From assembly GCA_023663185.1 (NCBI GenBank), contig JAMPHY010000019.1, positions 1 through 57,228 of the forward strand: 57,228 nucleotides of DNA. The letters run 5' to 3'. Within the stretch, counting starts at the first letter, position 1, and the number at the start of each line of letters is the position of its first letter. The position numbers were made by a program, and so were the translations under genes. The notes beneath the pieces were generated by a model. That model did no database searches and was not told the DNA's origin. It saw only the letters and a list, made by a program, of their open reading frames with translations. Origin of the DNA: Clostridiales bacterium (GTDB lineage: Bacteria; Bacillota; Clostridia; Lachnospirales; Lachnospiraceae). Shown piece after piece: positions 35,704 to 44,199 of the stretch.

Positions 35704-35732
35704 TTGTAGCCGTTCCCATTTTTTGATAAGAT
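35704..35732 (+). promoter_or_regulatory. Possible promoter of the secreted-protein gene
   Basis: TTGTAG, 17-nt spacer, TAAGAT. The 260-bp gap upstream (35526-35786) otherwise holds only a 6-bp hairpin ACTTCG/CGAAGT and no ORF. Confidence 0.45.
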
Positions 35733-35786
35733 AATCCTAAAGAAAATATTTAGCAATAATCCCATTGAAGAAAGGATTGTCTTATT

Positions 35787-36326
35787 ATGAAAACTCGCAA
35801 AATAAGCTTGATAGGAATATTATCAGCATTTATTATCGTTATTAGTATTCCGATTGCATTTACTGCTGACTCCATTTCAGATACAACTAGAAACGTTCGG
35901 TACGCCGCACAGGATATAGCTTCTGAAGAAATAAAAACACCGAATAATTTTAAGGAAACAAACACAGCCAATTCTTCTGTTGACTTTGTTAAATCGGAAG
36001 AAGTTATTAATCTGATAAATGGTACTGCAGCAGAACATGATGTCCAAAACGGTCAAATGCTGCTTTATAAAGACCAAAATAATACTTTGTCATTGAAGCA
36101 GGGAGAAACAATCTGCATAGCTACAAATATTGAAGATATCTTTAAGGACGGTCAGACAGCAGTTATTGGTTATGTTATTGATAATTCATATACCGACATT
36201 TTCAGCGGGAAGATTACACACAACAAATCTATTGAATTTGTAGCTCCTAAAGCCGGAAATTACACATTTTATCTTATAGGGGCATCTTCTGACACGATAC
36301 ACATTAAGTCGTTTTCCATTTCATAA
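35787..36326 (+). CDS. Secreted hypothetical protein
   Basis: A 179-aa protein with a signal peptide or N-terminal anchor (about residues 8-26, ending IAFTADS). The mature part is short, hydrophilic at first, then beta-rich (NYTFYLIGASSDTIHIKSF), suggesting a small sandwich domain. No family is recognised. GAAAGGA precedes the start. It leads a run of plus-strand genes and is followed closely by the AbrB-like gene. Confidence 0.65.
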   Translation: MKTRKISLIGILSAFIIVISIPIAFTADSISDTTRNVRYAAQDIASEEIKTPNNFKETNTANSSVDFVKSEEVINLINGTAAEHDVQNGQMLLYKDQNNTLSLKQGETICIATNIEDIFKDGQTAVIGYVIDNSYTDIFSGKITHNKSIEFVAPKAGNYTFYLIGASSDTIHIKSFSIS

Positions 36327-36386
36327 TTGCTATATAGTGTACCGCAATATAAATGGACAGATATAAAGTACAAGGAGATGATAAGT

Positions 36387-36854
36387 ATGCCGCAAATGAA
36401 TAAAGGCGGTAAATTTATTTTTGGAAAATCTCTGATTAGAGAAGATTTAACCATAACCCTGCCACCGCAGGCGCTTGAAGAATATAACGCTGCTTCGGAA
36501 GGAAAATTGTATTTATTTACCGGAAGCAAAGTTACAGGCGGATTTTGTGTGACACGAAAAGGACTTTTAGAGCAGTCTAAACTATGTCATATCTTAACAG
36601 ATAATCCAGCGTTGCAAAATTATAAAACAGCAGAAGGAGATTTTATTAAATATAAAGGTCGTTCTTATTGTTGGATAAAAGTATCTGATGACGGCGTAAT
36701 CCAATTAAACGACGATATGATAAAATTTCTCGATTTACAAGCGGGTATGGAACTGCTCTCTATCAGGAGCAGCGATATTGCATTTACTATGGGCGCAAAA
36801 GGACCATTATTAGATAAAGCAGAGAATTATGATGGCGAGATTAAGGTATTTTAA
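36387..36854 (+). CDS. Hypothetical protein with two AbrB-like halves
   Basis: About 155 aa, soluble. Two segments resemble AbrB/SpoVT swapped-hairpin strands: ITLPPQALEEYNAASEGKL near residue 25 and VIQLNDDMIKFLDLQAGMEL near residue 105. Each would be followed by two more strands. If real, the two halves could form one barrel and might bind DNA. I chose the ATG at 36387 because AAGGAG precedes it by 9 nt. The next gene begins 2 nt after the stop, so translation of the two is probably coupled. Confidence 0.6.
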   Translation: MPQMNKGGKFIFGKSLIREDLTITLPPQALEEYNAASEGKLYLFTGSKVTGGFCVTRKGLLEQSKLCHILTDNPALQNYKTAEGDFIKYKGRSYCWIKVSDDGVIQLNDDMIKFLDLQAGMELLSIRSSDIAFTMGAKGPLLDKAENYDGEIKVF

Positions 36855-36856
36855 AC

Positions 36857-37624
36857 ATGAATAAAAAACAAATATCCGTTATGACAATCTTAACATTAAT
36901 TTTAGCCTTTATGGATATATCCGGCTTGCCTGCGGTATTGTTTGTAAACTGCCGTTTCTATGATGTGACGCCATATATCATTAGTCTGTTGGTAAATTTT
37001 CTCATCATAGGACTTTTGGCTTGGTTTACCATGAAATCATTTGGCAAAGACTGGCAGCTTGGACTCCACGCTTTCGGGTTGGCAGAGGGGTTAAAAAAGT
37101 ATGCTTTTGCAGGCGTTGCCGCAGGTATTTTTTCTTGCGCTGCATTTATCATTGGGCTTGCACCTTTTGATTACAAGCCTAGTCTATGGAAAATCCTGAT
37201 TGAAGGCGTTTTATATTATTTTGGCGTGGCAATTATTGAAGAACTATATGTCAGGGGTTTACTCCTTAACATTGTTGACAAAATTGCTTACAAAAGGGGG
37301 CAGCATACAGCCATCGCCATATGGGTATCATCAATCGTTTTCGGATTAGGGCATATTCCCGGTATGATTGGCATGGAGTCGCTTGTAATTCTATTTAAAG
37401 TAATTTCGACTATCGGAATGGGCTTGTATTTTGGGGCAATATACACAAGGACAAATAATCTGTGGGTGCCGATTATCCTGCATGGCTTTATTGATATATG
37501 CGCCCTGCCATACTGCTTCACCACATTCAGCGGATATAAAACAATCAGCCTAATCGGGCTTGTTATCATATACACGTTATTAGGCATATACAGCATCGTT
37601 CTAATAAAACCGAAGCAAAGATAA
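36857..37624 (+). CDS. CPBP family intramembrane metalloprotease
   Basis: Membrane protein of 255 aa with seven or eight helices, in the CPBP (CAAX protease/bacteriocin-processing) family. The catalytic motifs are IIEELYVRGLL (EExxxR) at about residue 128, GLGHIPG with its His at about 165, and the C-terminal ILHGFID with a second His. Such proteases can process prenylated proteins, or peptide pheromones and bacteriocin immunity factors. The substrate is unknown. It is coupled to the AbrB-like gene. Confidence 0.9.
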   Translation: MNKKQISVMTILTLILAFMDISGLPAVLFVNCRFYDVTPYIISLLVNFLIIGLLAWFTMKSFGKDWQLGLHAFGLAEGLKKYAFAGVAAGIFSCAAFIIGLAPFDYKPSLWKILIEGVLYYFGVAIIEELYVRGLLLNIVDKIAYKRGQHTAIAIWVSSIVFGLGHIPGMIGMESLVILFKVISTIGMGLYFGAIYTRTNNLWVPIILHGFIDICALPYCFTTFSGYKTISLIGLVIIYTLLGIYSIVLIKPKQR

Positions 37625-37708
37625 TAGGCATTCAATTATTCATAAAATCCTAGTATAACTTACTAATAGTATGCTATAATCAAAACAATATATTTACGGG
37701 AGAAAAAT

Positions 37709-38206
37709 ATGCCGAAATTGATTATACTCAGGGGAAATTCAGGCAGCGGAAAAACTACTGTCGCCAAAGAATTGCAGAAAAGGTTGGGCAGAAATACCAT
37801 GCTTATTTCGCAAGATGTGATTAGAAGGGATATGTTGTGGGTTAAAGATGAGGAAAGCACTCCGGCGATACCACTTATGCAAGAGCTTTTGATATATGGA
37901 AACAGCCATAGCGATATAGTTATTTTGGAGGGAATTATGTATGCTGACTGGTATAAGCCGTTATTCAAGTTAGCCGTTCAATTATATGATACGAGGATAT
38001 ACGCCTACTATTTTGATTTGTCGTTTGAGGATTGTTTAAAACGTCATCAAACAAAGCCTAATTGTAATGAATTCGGCGAAAAGGAAATGCGAAGATGGTG
38101 GCGTGAAAAAGACTTTTCCGACATATTAAATGAGCGCAGCATTACAGCTGATGAAGATACGGAAAGCATTGTGAGCAATATTTATGATTCTGTTTTGAAT
38201 GGATAA
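37709..38206 (+). CDS. P-loop kinase-like protein (AAA_33/zeta-like)
   Basis: A 165-aa P-loop protein with Walker A GNSGSGKTT right at the N-terminus and a compact kinase fold. The pattern ISQDVIRRDML and the later EKEMRRWWREKDF recall small-molecule kinases and zeta-toxin-like kinases. No antitoxin gene lies beside it, so a toxin role is not supported. CGGGAG precedes the start. Confidence 0.75.
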   Translation: MPKLIILRGNSGSGKTTVAKELQKRLGRNTMLISQDVIRRDMLWVKDEESTPAIPLMQELLIYGNSHSDIVILEGIMYADWYKPLFKLAVQLYDTRIYAYYFDLSFEDCLKRHQTKPNCNEFGEKEMRRWWREKDFSDILNERSITADEDTESIVSNIYDSVLNG

Positions 38207-38230
38207 AGGCATATTGACTAAGGAGCAGAT

Positions 38231-38713
38231 ATGGAAAATGTAATTGTAAGGTATGCAAAAAGAGAAGAACTCGAGTCTGTAAACATAATCCGTAAACAAG
38301 TCAACGAAGTTCATGTTAATGGACGTCCGGATATATTCCGCGATGATGGCTGGCAGCTTATAGAGCCTTTTGTATATACAAGGTTTGATGAAGAAAGCAG
38401 CGGGGTTATTGTTGCCGCTATTGAGGGGAAAATAGTCGGCTTTGCCGTGGTTCAGTATATAGTGAAACCGGAATCTCCTTTTAATAAGGAGCGGAGATTT
38501 CTCCATATAGAAGAATTTGGCGTGGAAGAAAGCCATAGACGCAAAGGCGTTGCTACCGCCATAATTGATTTTATCAAAGAAGATGCTAGAAAACGCGGCT
38601 TTAAAAAGATAGAACTTGATATGTGGGAATTTAACGATGGCGCATTGGCATTTTATGAAAGCGTGGGCTTAAAGACTTTCAGAAGATACATGGAATGTTA
38701 TGTGGAAGAATAA
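38231..38713 (+). CDS. GNAT family N-acetyltransferase
   Basis: A 160-aa acetyltransferase. The acetyl-CoA-binding loop is VEESHRRKGVATAII, and FYESVGLKTFRRYME marks the final strand and helix. AAGGAG precedes the ATG. The acceptor is unknown. It sits 24 nt after the kinase-like gene, and another GNAT gene follows. Confidence 0.88.
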   Translation: MENVIVRYAKREELESVNIIRKQVNEVHVNGRPDIFRDDGWQLIEPFVYTRFDEESSGVIVAAIEGKIVGFAVVQYIVKPESPFNKERRFLHIEEFGVEESHRRKGVATAIIDFIKEDARKRGFKKIELDMWEFNDGALAFYESVGLKTFRRYMECYVEE

Positions 38714-38766
38714 GTTTTGAGGAAAGTGAATTATTACAATATATCAGAATTTATGAGGTAAATGTA

Positions 38767-39186
38767 ATGATAGAAATCAGATATGTAAGCTCAGAAGATA
38801 AAGAATTTTGGTATAGTCTTGATAAACATTTGCCGGAACAGGAATTTAATAGTAAGGTCAGCAGCAAAAGAGGATATATTTTATTAGAAGACAATAAGCC
38901 GATTGGGTTATTGAGGTATAATCTTTTCTGGGACAATACGCCGTTTTGCACAATGCTGTGTATTGACCGGAATTATCAGAGAAAAGGTTATGGAAAAAGG
39001 CTTATGGAACATTGGGAAAACGATATGAAATCGCAAGGATATGGCATACTGTTGACGTCTACTCAGGTTGATGAAGAGGCGCAGCATTTTTACAGAAAAC
39101 TGGGGTATAAAGACTGTGGCGGTTTTATTATTGATGTTCCGAAATATGAGCAGCCAATGGAACTGGTTTTGATTAAGGGCATTTAA
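38767..39186 (+). CDS. GNAT family N-acetyltransferase
   Basis: A 139-aa acetyltransferase. The acetyl-CoA loop is DRNYQRKGYGKRLM, and HFYRKLGYKDCGGF is the typical last motif. I chose the ATG at 38767 (MIEIRYV) because GAGG precedes it; the frame extends back to 38695 and would overlap the previous gene. The acceptor is unknown. Confidence 0.86.
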   Translation: MIEIRYVSSEDKEFWYSLDKHLPEQEFNSKVSSKRGYILLEDNKPIGLLRYNLFWDNTPFCTMLCIDRNYQRKGYGKRLMEHWENDMKSQGYGILLTSTQVDEEAQHFYRKLGYKDCGGFIIDVPKYEQPMELVLIKGI

Positions 39187-39230
39187 GTATAATATAATCA
39201 AATCAATAAAGCGGATTTGGAGGAATGCGT

Positions 39231-39848
39231 ATGCTGGATAAAAAAGGATTTGATTTCTGGGCAGATTATTATGATAAAACGGTTAGTATTTCTGATGAAG
39301 AGAATACATATCCATTTGCCGGCTACAAAAACGTGCTTGGAAGTATCTTCCAGACAATCATGGAAAAGAAAAATGCAACAGTGCTTGATATAGGCTTTGG
39401 CACCTGTACGCTCACAACAAAGCTGTATGAACATGGCTGTGCCGTTTACGGACAGGATTTCTCCTCAAGAATGATTGAATTGGCATATGAGAAAATGCCG
39501 GGTGCGCATCTTTATCAAGGGGATTTTTCGCAAGGATTAGCAGAACCTTTGCGTCATCAAAAGTATGATTTCATTGTGGCAACATACTCTCTGCACCATT
39601 TGACTGATGAACAGAAGATTACTTTTCTCCACGCTGCGTACGACTGCTTAAATGAAAACGGACAAATTTTGATTGGCGATGTTGCTTTCAAAACCCGTGA
39701 GAAACTTAAACAATGCAGACAAAAAGCCGGTTATGAATGGGATGGGGAAGAAATCTATTTTGTTGCCGATGAATTGAAAAGGGATTTTCCGCAACTGTCT
39801 TTCACGCAGATTTCATATTGTGCGGGCATCCTGGCTTTGGCTCGATAA
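39231..39848 (+). CDS. Class I SAM-dependent methyltransferase
   Basis: A 205-aa methyltransferase. The SAM-binding motif is VLDIGFGTCTLT, the second motif has the acidic residue in VYGQDFSSRM, and motif IV reads YDFIVATYSLHHL. The substrate is unknown. I chose the ATG at 39231 because GGAGG (39219-39223) is too close to the ATG at 39225. It is one of several single-enzyme genes in this region. Confidence 0.88.
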   Translation: MLDKKGFDFWADYYDKTVSISDEENTYPFAGYKNVLGSIFQTIMEKKNATVLDIGFGTCTLTTKLYEHGCAVYGQDFSSRMIELAYEKMPGAHLYQGDFSQGLAEPLRHQKYDFIVATYSLHHLTDEQKITFLHAAYDCLNENGQILIGDVAFKTREKLKQCRQKAGYEWDGEEIYFVADELKRDFPQLSFTQISYCAGILALAR

Positions 39849-39888
39849 ATTCTGGTTTGCAGAATAGTATTAAATACAGGGAGTAGTC

Positions 39889-40320
39889 ATGAACAAATAT
39901 GTTAAAGAACTTATTCGACTTCTGATAGAGATAACTGTTGTAACTGTTTTGCTTGTCATAATCAATATTTTTACAAAGGGCATGTATCTTTTGGGGTTGC
40001 CTGATTTAGCAGATATTCAATCTGTCAGCGTCTCATATCCAAACGTAACAGAAGATATTAAAGAAGTGTCAAGTCCGGAAGATATTGAATTAGCGTTAAA
40101 GTTAAGCGGATTTTTAAGGTATGATTTATTTGAAAAAGTAGATAATGCTGAAAAACCCTTGATTACAATTACATATCACCTAAAAGACGGCACAGATAAG
40201 ACAATATCTGCCAACAATACTACTGTCTGGTGGAATGATAAGTCTTATACAATAAAGGAAAAAGAAATGTTTATCAATCTAACAGAAGGGATTTTCTTTT
40301 GGGAGGATTTGCAGAAATGA
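39889..40320 (+). CDS. Single-TM hypothetical protein (DUF5301-like)
   Basis: A 143-aa protein with one N-terminal helix (about residues 12-32) and an external beta-rich part with an ITITYHLKDGTDKTI strand pair. It resembles small Clostridial proteins of the DUF5301 kind, but I am not certain. GGGAG precedes the start. Its stop overlaps the start of the next gene, which encodes a protein of the same layout, so the two look like a paralogous pair. Confidence 0.65.
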   Translation: MNKYVKELIRLLIEITVVTVLLVIINIFTKGMYLLGLPDLADIQSVSVSYPNVTEDIKEVSSPEDIELALKLSGFLRYDLFEKVDNAEKPLITITYHLKDGTDKTISANNTTVWWNDKSYTIKEKEMFINLTEGIFFWEDLQK

Positions 40321-40733
40321 AAAAGCAAAAAACAGTTTTATTCTTTTTAGCAGTAATAATCATTGCCGCAATCCTTCTCACAGCATGGTATTTTACGCCC
40401 AAGAGATTTTTAGGCAGGGCGAAAGCAGCAGATGTGACATCTATATATGTAGTTGACGGCAATAACGGCAACAGGTTTACCATTGAAGAAGCCGACGAGA
40501 TAAGGCAGGTTGTAGAAAATATCCAGGGCATTAAAATGAAAAGGGATAAAATCTCCATAGGTTACACAGGGTATAGTTTCAGAATGGATTTTATAGGCGA
40601 AAACGGAAAAATCATCGACAGCTTTATTATCAACAGCGCAGGCACTATTAGAGATGATCCTTTTTTCTATCGTTGCGACGAAATTCTCTGCTTTGATTAT
40701 CTGAAAGAACTTGAAGAAAATTATGGAAATTGA
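40317..40733 (+). CDS. Single-TM hypothetical protein (paralog of the preceding gene)
   Basis: About 139 aa: a basic N-terminus, one helix (about residues 7-25), then a beta-rich external part (DVTSIYVVDGNNG; YSFRMDFIGENGKIIDSF). The organisation matches the preceding protein. I chose the ATG at 40317, which overlaps the upstream TGA as ATGA and has GGGAGG 10 nt before it. The function is unknown. Confidence 0.65.
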   Translation: MKKQKTVLFFLAVIIIAAILLTAWYFTPKRFLGRAKAADVTSIYVVDGNNGNRFTIEEADEIRQVVENIQGIKMKRDKISIGYTGYSFRMDFIGENGKIIDSFIINSAGTIRDDPFFYRCDEILCFDYLKELEENYGN

Positions 40734-40779
40734 TTGTTACTGTTCACAATCGTTATGGCATAAATAGTAACAATTAATT
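40728..40779. repeat. Inverted repeat D, reduced relative of the palindromic element
   Basis: Arms 40728-40741 and 40766-40779 are complementary at 13 of 14 positions. The 24-nt loop contains TTCACAATCGTTATGGCAT, which resembles the sequence just outside the arms of copies A (CCACAGTCGTT...GGCAT) and B (TCACAGTC...GGCAT). The 131-bp arm-core-arm unit is absent. It overlaps the stop codon of the preceding gene. Confidence 0.5.
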
Positions 40780-40806
40780 TCCGGCTTGAAAGGAACATGT
40801 GTTGAC

Positions 40807-41226
40807 ATGGATTTACAGAAAATAGAAAACTTTATTGATAAGCAAAAGGTAAGTTTTATATGTTCACTTGACGATGAAAATTATCCAAATGTAAAAGCAA
40901 TGCTCCGATTTAGAAAAAGAAACGGACTTAAAGAATTTTATTTTTCTACCAACACTTCATCAATGCGGGTGAGCCAATACCGTAAAAATTCTAATGCCTG
41001 TATCTATTTCTACCATAAAGGAATATTCAGGTATGTTGGCGTTATGTTAAAAGGTAAGATGGAAGTCTTAACAGACCAGAAAATTAAAAATGAAATCTGG
41101 CAAAAGGGCGACACCATATTTTATAAAAAGGGCGTTACAGATCCGGATTATTGTGTTTTAAAATTTACCGCCATAAGCGGCAGATATTATTGTGACTTAA
41201 AAACGCAAAATTTTGAGGTAAGATAA
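40807..41226 (+). CDS. Pyridoxamine 5'-phosphate oxidase-like protein
   Basis: A 139-aa protein with the split-barrel flavin-binding fold of the pyridoxamine phosphate oxidase/general stress protein 26 group. Characteristic are the opening strand KVSFICSLDDENYPNVKAM and the segment FYFSTNTSSMRVSQYRKNSNAC given in parts (STNTSSMR; KNSNACIYFY). FMN or F420 binding is likely but not proven. I chose the ATG at 40807 with AAAGGAAC about 12 nt upstream; an in-frame TTG at 40786 is an alternative. Confidence 0.8.
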   Translation: MDLQKIENFIDKQKVSFICSLDDENYPNVKAMLRFRKRNGLKEFYFSTNTSSMRVSQYRKNSNACIYFYHKGIFRYVGVMLKGKMEVLTDQKIKNEIWQKGDTIFYKKGVTDPDYCVLKFTAISGRYYCDLKTQNFEVR

Positions 41227-41238
41227 TTGACAGAGTAA

Positions 41239-41925
41239 CTACCCTTCCCCCTTCAACAAATTACCCAATTCCCTAATTCCATTCCGATACGCTGAATCTA
41301 CTTCTTTATACAAGCTATTATAAAATTCAACTGCAATCAGCTGCCGTTTCTTGGCAATTTCCGCGGCTTTTTGCGTATAAAAATTGGAATACAATTTTTC
41401 TAACTTATACTTATATTCCTGAAAGAAAGACGGCATTTCATCATTTTCTCCGCTAGAAACAGAGCCGTCAGGCAGCATGGAATACAGCGGTTCACCGACA
41501 ACGCCCTTATAGAGCAGCGTCCTTGCAATTCCTACTGCTCCGGCTGCATCTAATTTATCCGCGTCAAACAAAATTTTTGCTTCTAAACTCTGCGGTAGAT
41601 TATCTTTCCTATATCTATGTGACTTAATGCACTGTTTTACCCATTCTGCATAAGAAGCTTCAAATCCTTGCTCTAAAAGAAACTGATAGGCTTTTTCACT
41701 TCCTACCACGGCATGACATAACTCAGGGTTCTCATACTGCTCTTTTCTTCCGATATCGTGCAACAGGCACGCGGCAATCAGGACATCATAATTAACATTT
41801 TCCTCTGCTTTCGCAATTTCCAGCGCATTATACAGCACACGGTACACATGCTCTTTATCATGTGCCGAATCTTCCATGCAGCTAATCATATAATTTTCCA
41901 TCAGGCTATATGTCTTTTTATCCAA
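41239..41925 (-). CDS. HD-domain phosphohydrolase
   Basis: A 228-aa protein of the HD superfamily. Metal ligands are seen as His in HDKEHVYRV, the HD pair in CLLHDIGRK, and Asp in LFDADKLDAAG. The layout resembles YpgQ/YedJ-type nucleotide pyrophosphohydrolases; the substrate is not known. I chose TTG at 41925 because GGAG lies 8 nt before it; the frame is open back to 41955. It is downstream of the antiporter operon but separated by a terminator-like palindrome. Confidence 0.85.
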   Translation of the reverse strand: MDKKTYSLMENYMISCMEDSAHDKEHVYRVLYNALEIAKAEENVNYDVLIAACLLHDIGRKEQYENPELCHAVVGSEKAYQFLLEQGFEASYAEWVKQCIKSHRYRKDNLPQSLEAKILFDADKLDAAGAVGIARTLLYKGVVGEPLYSMLPDGSVSSGENDEMPSFFQEYKYKLEKLYSNFYTQKAAEIAKKRQLIAVEFYNSLYKEVDSAYRNGIRELGNLLKGEG

Positions 41926-41983
41926 ATATCCCTCTCCTATCTCAATCCCAATCAATTATTTGTTTTCAGTAATCAAATCTAGC

Positions 41984-42045
41984 CAAAATGAACAAAATAA
42001 GGAGCGACTTACCTTAGGCATGGAGCTCCGTTTTTGTTCATTTTG
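41984..42045. terminator. Bidirectional terminator-like palindrome
   Basis: Near-perfect arms CAAAATGAACAAAA...GGAGC (41984-42005) and GCTCC...TTTTGTTCATTTTG (42025-42045) enclose 19 nt. The inner GGAGC/GCTCC stem is followed by T-rich sequence on both strands. It lies 5 bp past the last antiporter gene. Confidence 0.65.
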
Positions 42046-42050
42046 CTTTC

Positions 42051-44186
42051 CTACCACCATATAATATATATCAGCGTCAACGCCAGCCCGACGCTGAACA
42101 TGAAAAACCCGAAAGATATGCTTCTTTGTATGATAACGAAACTCTCCCTAAAGTCTTCAACGCCCGAAGCGGCGGCGTGTACGAAATCAATATGAGTCGG
42201 ATTTTTCCTGCCCCACAGCTTATTGCGCAGCGACTGCACAGCGTTCATTATCCTTCCTATAAAGACCGTAAACACATTTCCTTCGCTGAGTTCATGCGGA
42301 ATCGGTGAATCTTTATAGAGTGTTTTGCGCAGCGCCACAACAACTATATCCACCAGACTGTCGCATATTCTGCTCACGATACTGCATACTGACGGAATTA
42401 AGCTAAGCAACAGCGGTCTGTAAACAAGTTCTTCTAAGTCTAACCACTTTGGCCATGCACTGATATATTTTCCCTTGCGCAGAAGTAATATGCGTATAAC
42501 CAGCACATAGACAAACGCGCCTATTATAATGGAAATCAACGCGCCTTTCAGATTGGCAAGGCTGAAATACTCCACCACAGCAGTCTGAACTGCAACTGCT
42601 TGTACTGTAGCTGTCTGCGCTGCATCCGCTCCGACCAAAACTGTATTGCCGGCAGAATGCAGCGGATTCATAAACCGCTCTCCCATCGCCGCCGCTTTGT
42701 CCATAACGGTATGCGGGAACAATCCCCACGCAAACAGCACAAGCGCGCTTCCTACAAGCGCGAAACCGCTCTCCTTATTCATATACCGCCTCATTTCGTC
42801 ATACTGCTTTTGTCTTTTTGCATCTTCATTCTTTTCTATAAAAATCGCCACAAACAGCTTAGTCATATATGCGATTGTCAGCCCGCCGCTTATTAAGAAA
42901 ATGACTTCTACCAGCTTCATCATGCTTCCGCCGCCGTATTCCAGAATACTCTCGTGTAAAAGCGTCTTGCTGATATAGCCGCTAAACATAGGAATGCCGC
43001 CTATCGCCAAAGCGCCGATAAGGAAAATCACCTTAAGCAGCGGTTTTTTCCTGCCAAATCCCCTTATCTCATTCAAATTCAGCGCATGTGTATTCATAAA
43101 CACCACGCCCGCCGCCATGAACAGCACCAGTTTAATCAGGGAGTGGTTCACCATATGGAGCAGAGTTCCGTGTACTGCCATAATGCCTTCCGTTCCGAGA
43201 AGCCCCTGCATGCCAACTCCCACCAAAATAAAGCCTATCTGCGACATGGACGAACAGGCAAGCGTATGCTTTAAATCCATGGAAAAAACCGCTAAAAGCG
43301 CGCCGCCGAACATAGTCAGGACTCCAATTGTCAGGATCAGTTGTCCCCATGCCACATTGTTTAGAAAAAGGTCGCAACTTGTAATTAATATCCCAAATAC
43401 GCCGACTTTCGTAAGAATACCTGATAACAGCGCCGACGCAGGCGCCGGTGCTACCGGGTGCGCTTTCGGCAACCAGATGTGGAGTGGAAAAGCTCCCGCT
43501 TTTGCCCCAAAACCGACTAACAGGCACACGCCCGCCGCATAAATCAGCCTATGGTCGCCTTCATATAATAGTGCCGCAAAGAACAGCTCATCTATCTTCA
43601 CAGTACCGAGTGTATGATACAGAAGGAAAATTCCCATCAGCATTACAAGCCCGCCGATAACGGCTACCGCAAGATAAGTCGCCGCCGCTTTTAACGCAGC
43701 CGCACTCTCTTCCTGCGCCACCCATACATACGAAGTAAACGACATAATCTCAAAGAAAATAAACATTGTATACAAATCCGCCGCCAGGAATACGCCCATA
43801 GTCGCCCCCAGCGTAGCAAGCATAAATAGATAGAAACGGTTTTTATTCTCATGATGCTGCATATATTCCCTTGAAATAATGGTCGTCATCATCCACATGA
43901 AAGCGGCTATCAGAATATAAAGCAGGCGGAAACTCTCAAGCGTAAAGTTAAGCCCCATGCCGCAGACTCCCGGAATACTGCAGTCATAAACCGAAAAACC
44001 GTCCGCATACAGCTTGTTCCAGTTAGCAATAAACAAAACTAACACCATGATAAACTCGCTGACGGCAATAAAATCCGCAAACAAATCCCTTAGTGTTTCT
44101 TTTTTCGCTCCAATAATATACGCCACGAGCGCCCCCAAAAATGGATAGAATACCAGTACGGGTAATATTATATTTTCATTCATCAT
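42051..44186 (-). CDS. Antiporter-like subunit, NuoL/MrpA/HyfB type
   Basis: Large membrane subunit of about 711 aa, homologous to the proton-pumping antiporter-like subunits of complex I and Mrp. It has the conserved Glu in MFIFFEIMS (TM5), the Lys in KAGAFPLHIWLPKAHP (TM7) and the PASALLSG loop. A 180-residue C-terminal extension ends in a hydrophobic helix. I chose the ATG at 44186, 6 nt after AGGAG. It is last of ten genes. With MnhB- and DUF4040-type partners it would supply the MrpA role. Confidence 0.88.
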   Translation of the reverse strand: MMNENIILPVLVFYPFLGALVAYIIGAKKETLRDLFADFIAVSEFIMVLVLFIANWNKLYADGFSVYDCSIPGVCGMGLNFTLESFRLLYILIAAFMWMMTTIISREYMQHHENKNRFYLFMLATLGATMGVFLAADLYTMFIFFEIMSFTSYVWVAQEESAAALKAAATYLAVAVIGGLVMLMGIFLLYHTLGTVKIDELFFAALLYEGDHRLIYAAGVCLLVGFGAKAGAFPLHIWLPKAHPVAPAPASALLSGILTKVGVFGILITSCDLFLNNVAWGQLILTIGVLTMFGGALLAVFSMDLKHTLACSSMSQIGFILVGVGMQGLLGTEGIMAVHGTLLHMVNHSLIKLVLFMAAGVVFMNTHALNLNEIRGFGRKKPLLKVIFLIGALAIGGIPMFSGYISKTLLHESILEYGGGSMMKLVEVIFLISGGLTIAYMTKLFVAIFIEKNEDAKRQKQYDEMRRYMNKESGFALVGSALVLFAWGLFPHTVMDKAAAMGERFMNPLHSAGNTVLVGADAAQTATVQAVAVQTAVVEYFSLANLKGALISIIIGAFVYVLVIRILLLRKGKYISAWPKWLDLEELVYRPLLLSLIPSVCSIVSRICDSLVDIVVVALRKTLYKDSPIPHELSEGNVFTVFIGRIMNAVQSLRNKLWGRKNPTHIDFVHAAASGVEDFRESFVIIQRSISFGFFMFSVGLALTLIYIIWW

Positions 44187-44199
44187 ATACAACTCCTTT

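Noticed and set aside
37709-38206. Zeta-type toxin
   Set aside because: The P-loop kinase fold fits, but there is no epsilon-type antitoxin gene nearby and the key motifs are not diagnostic.
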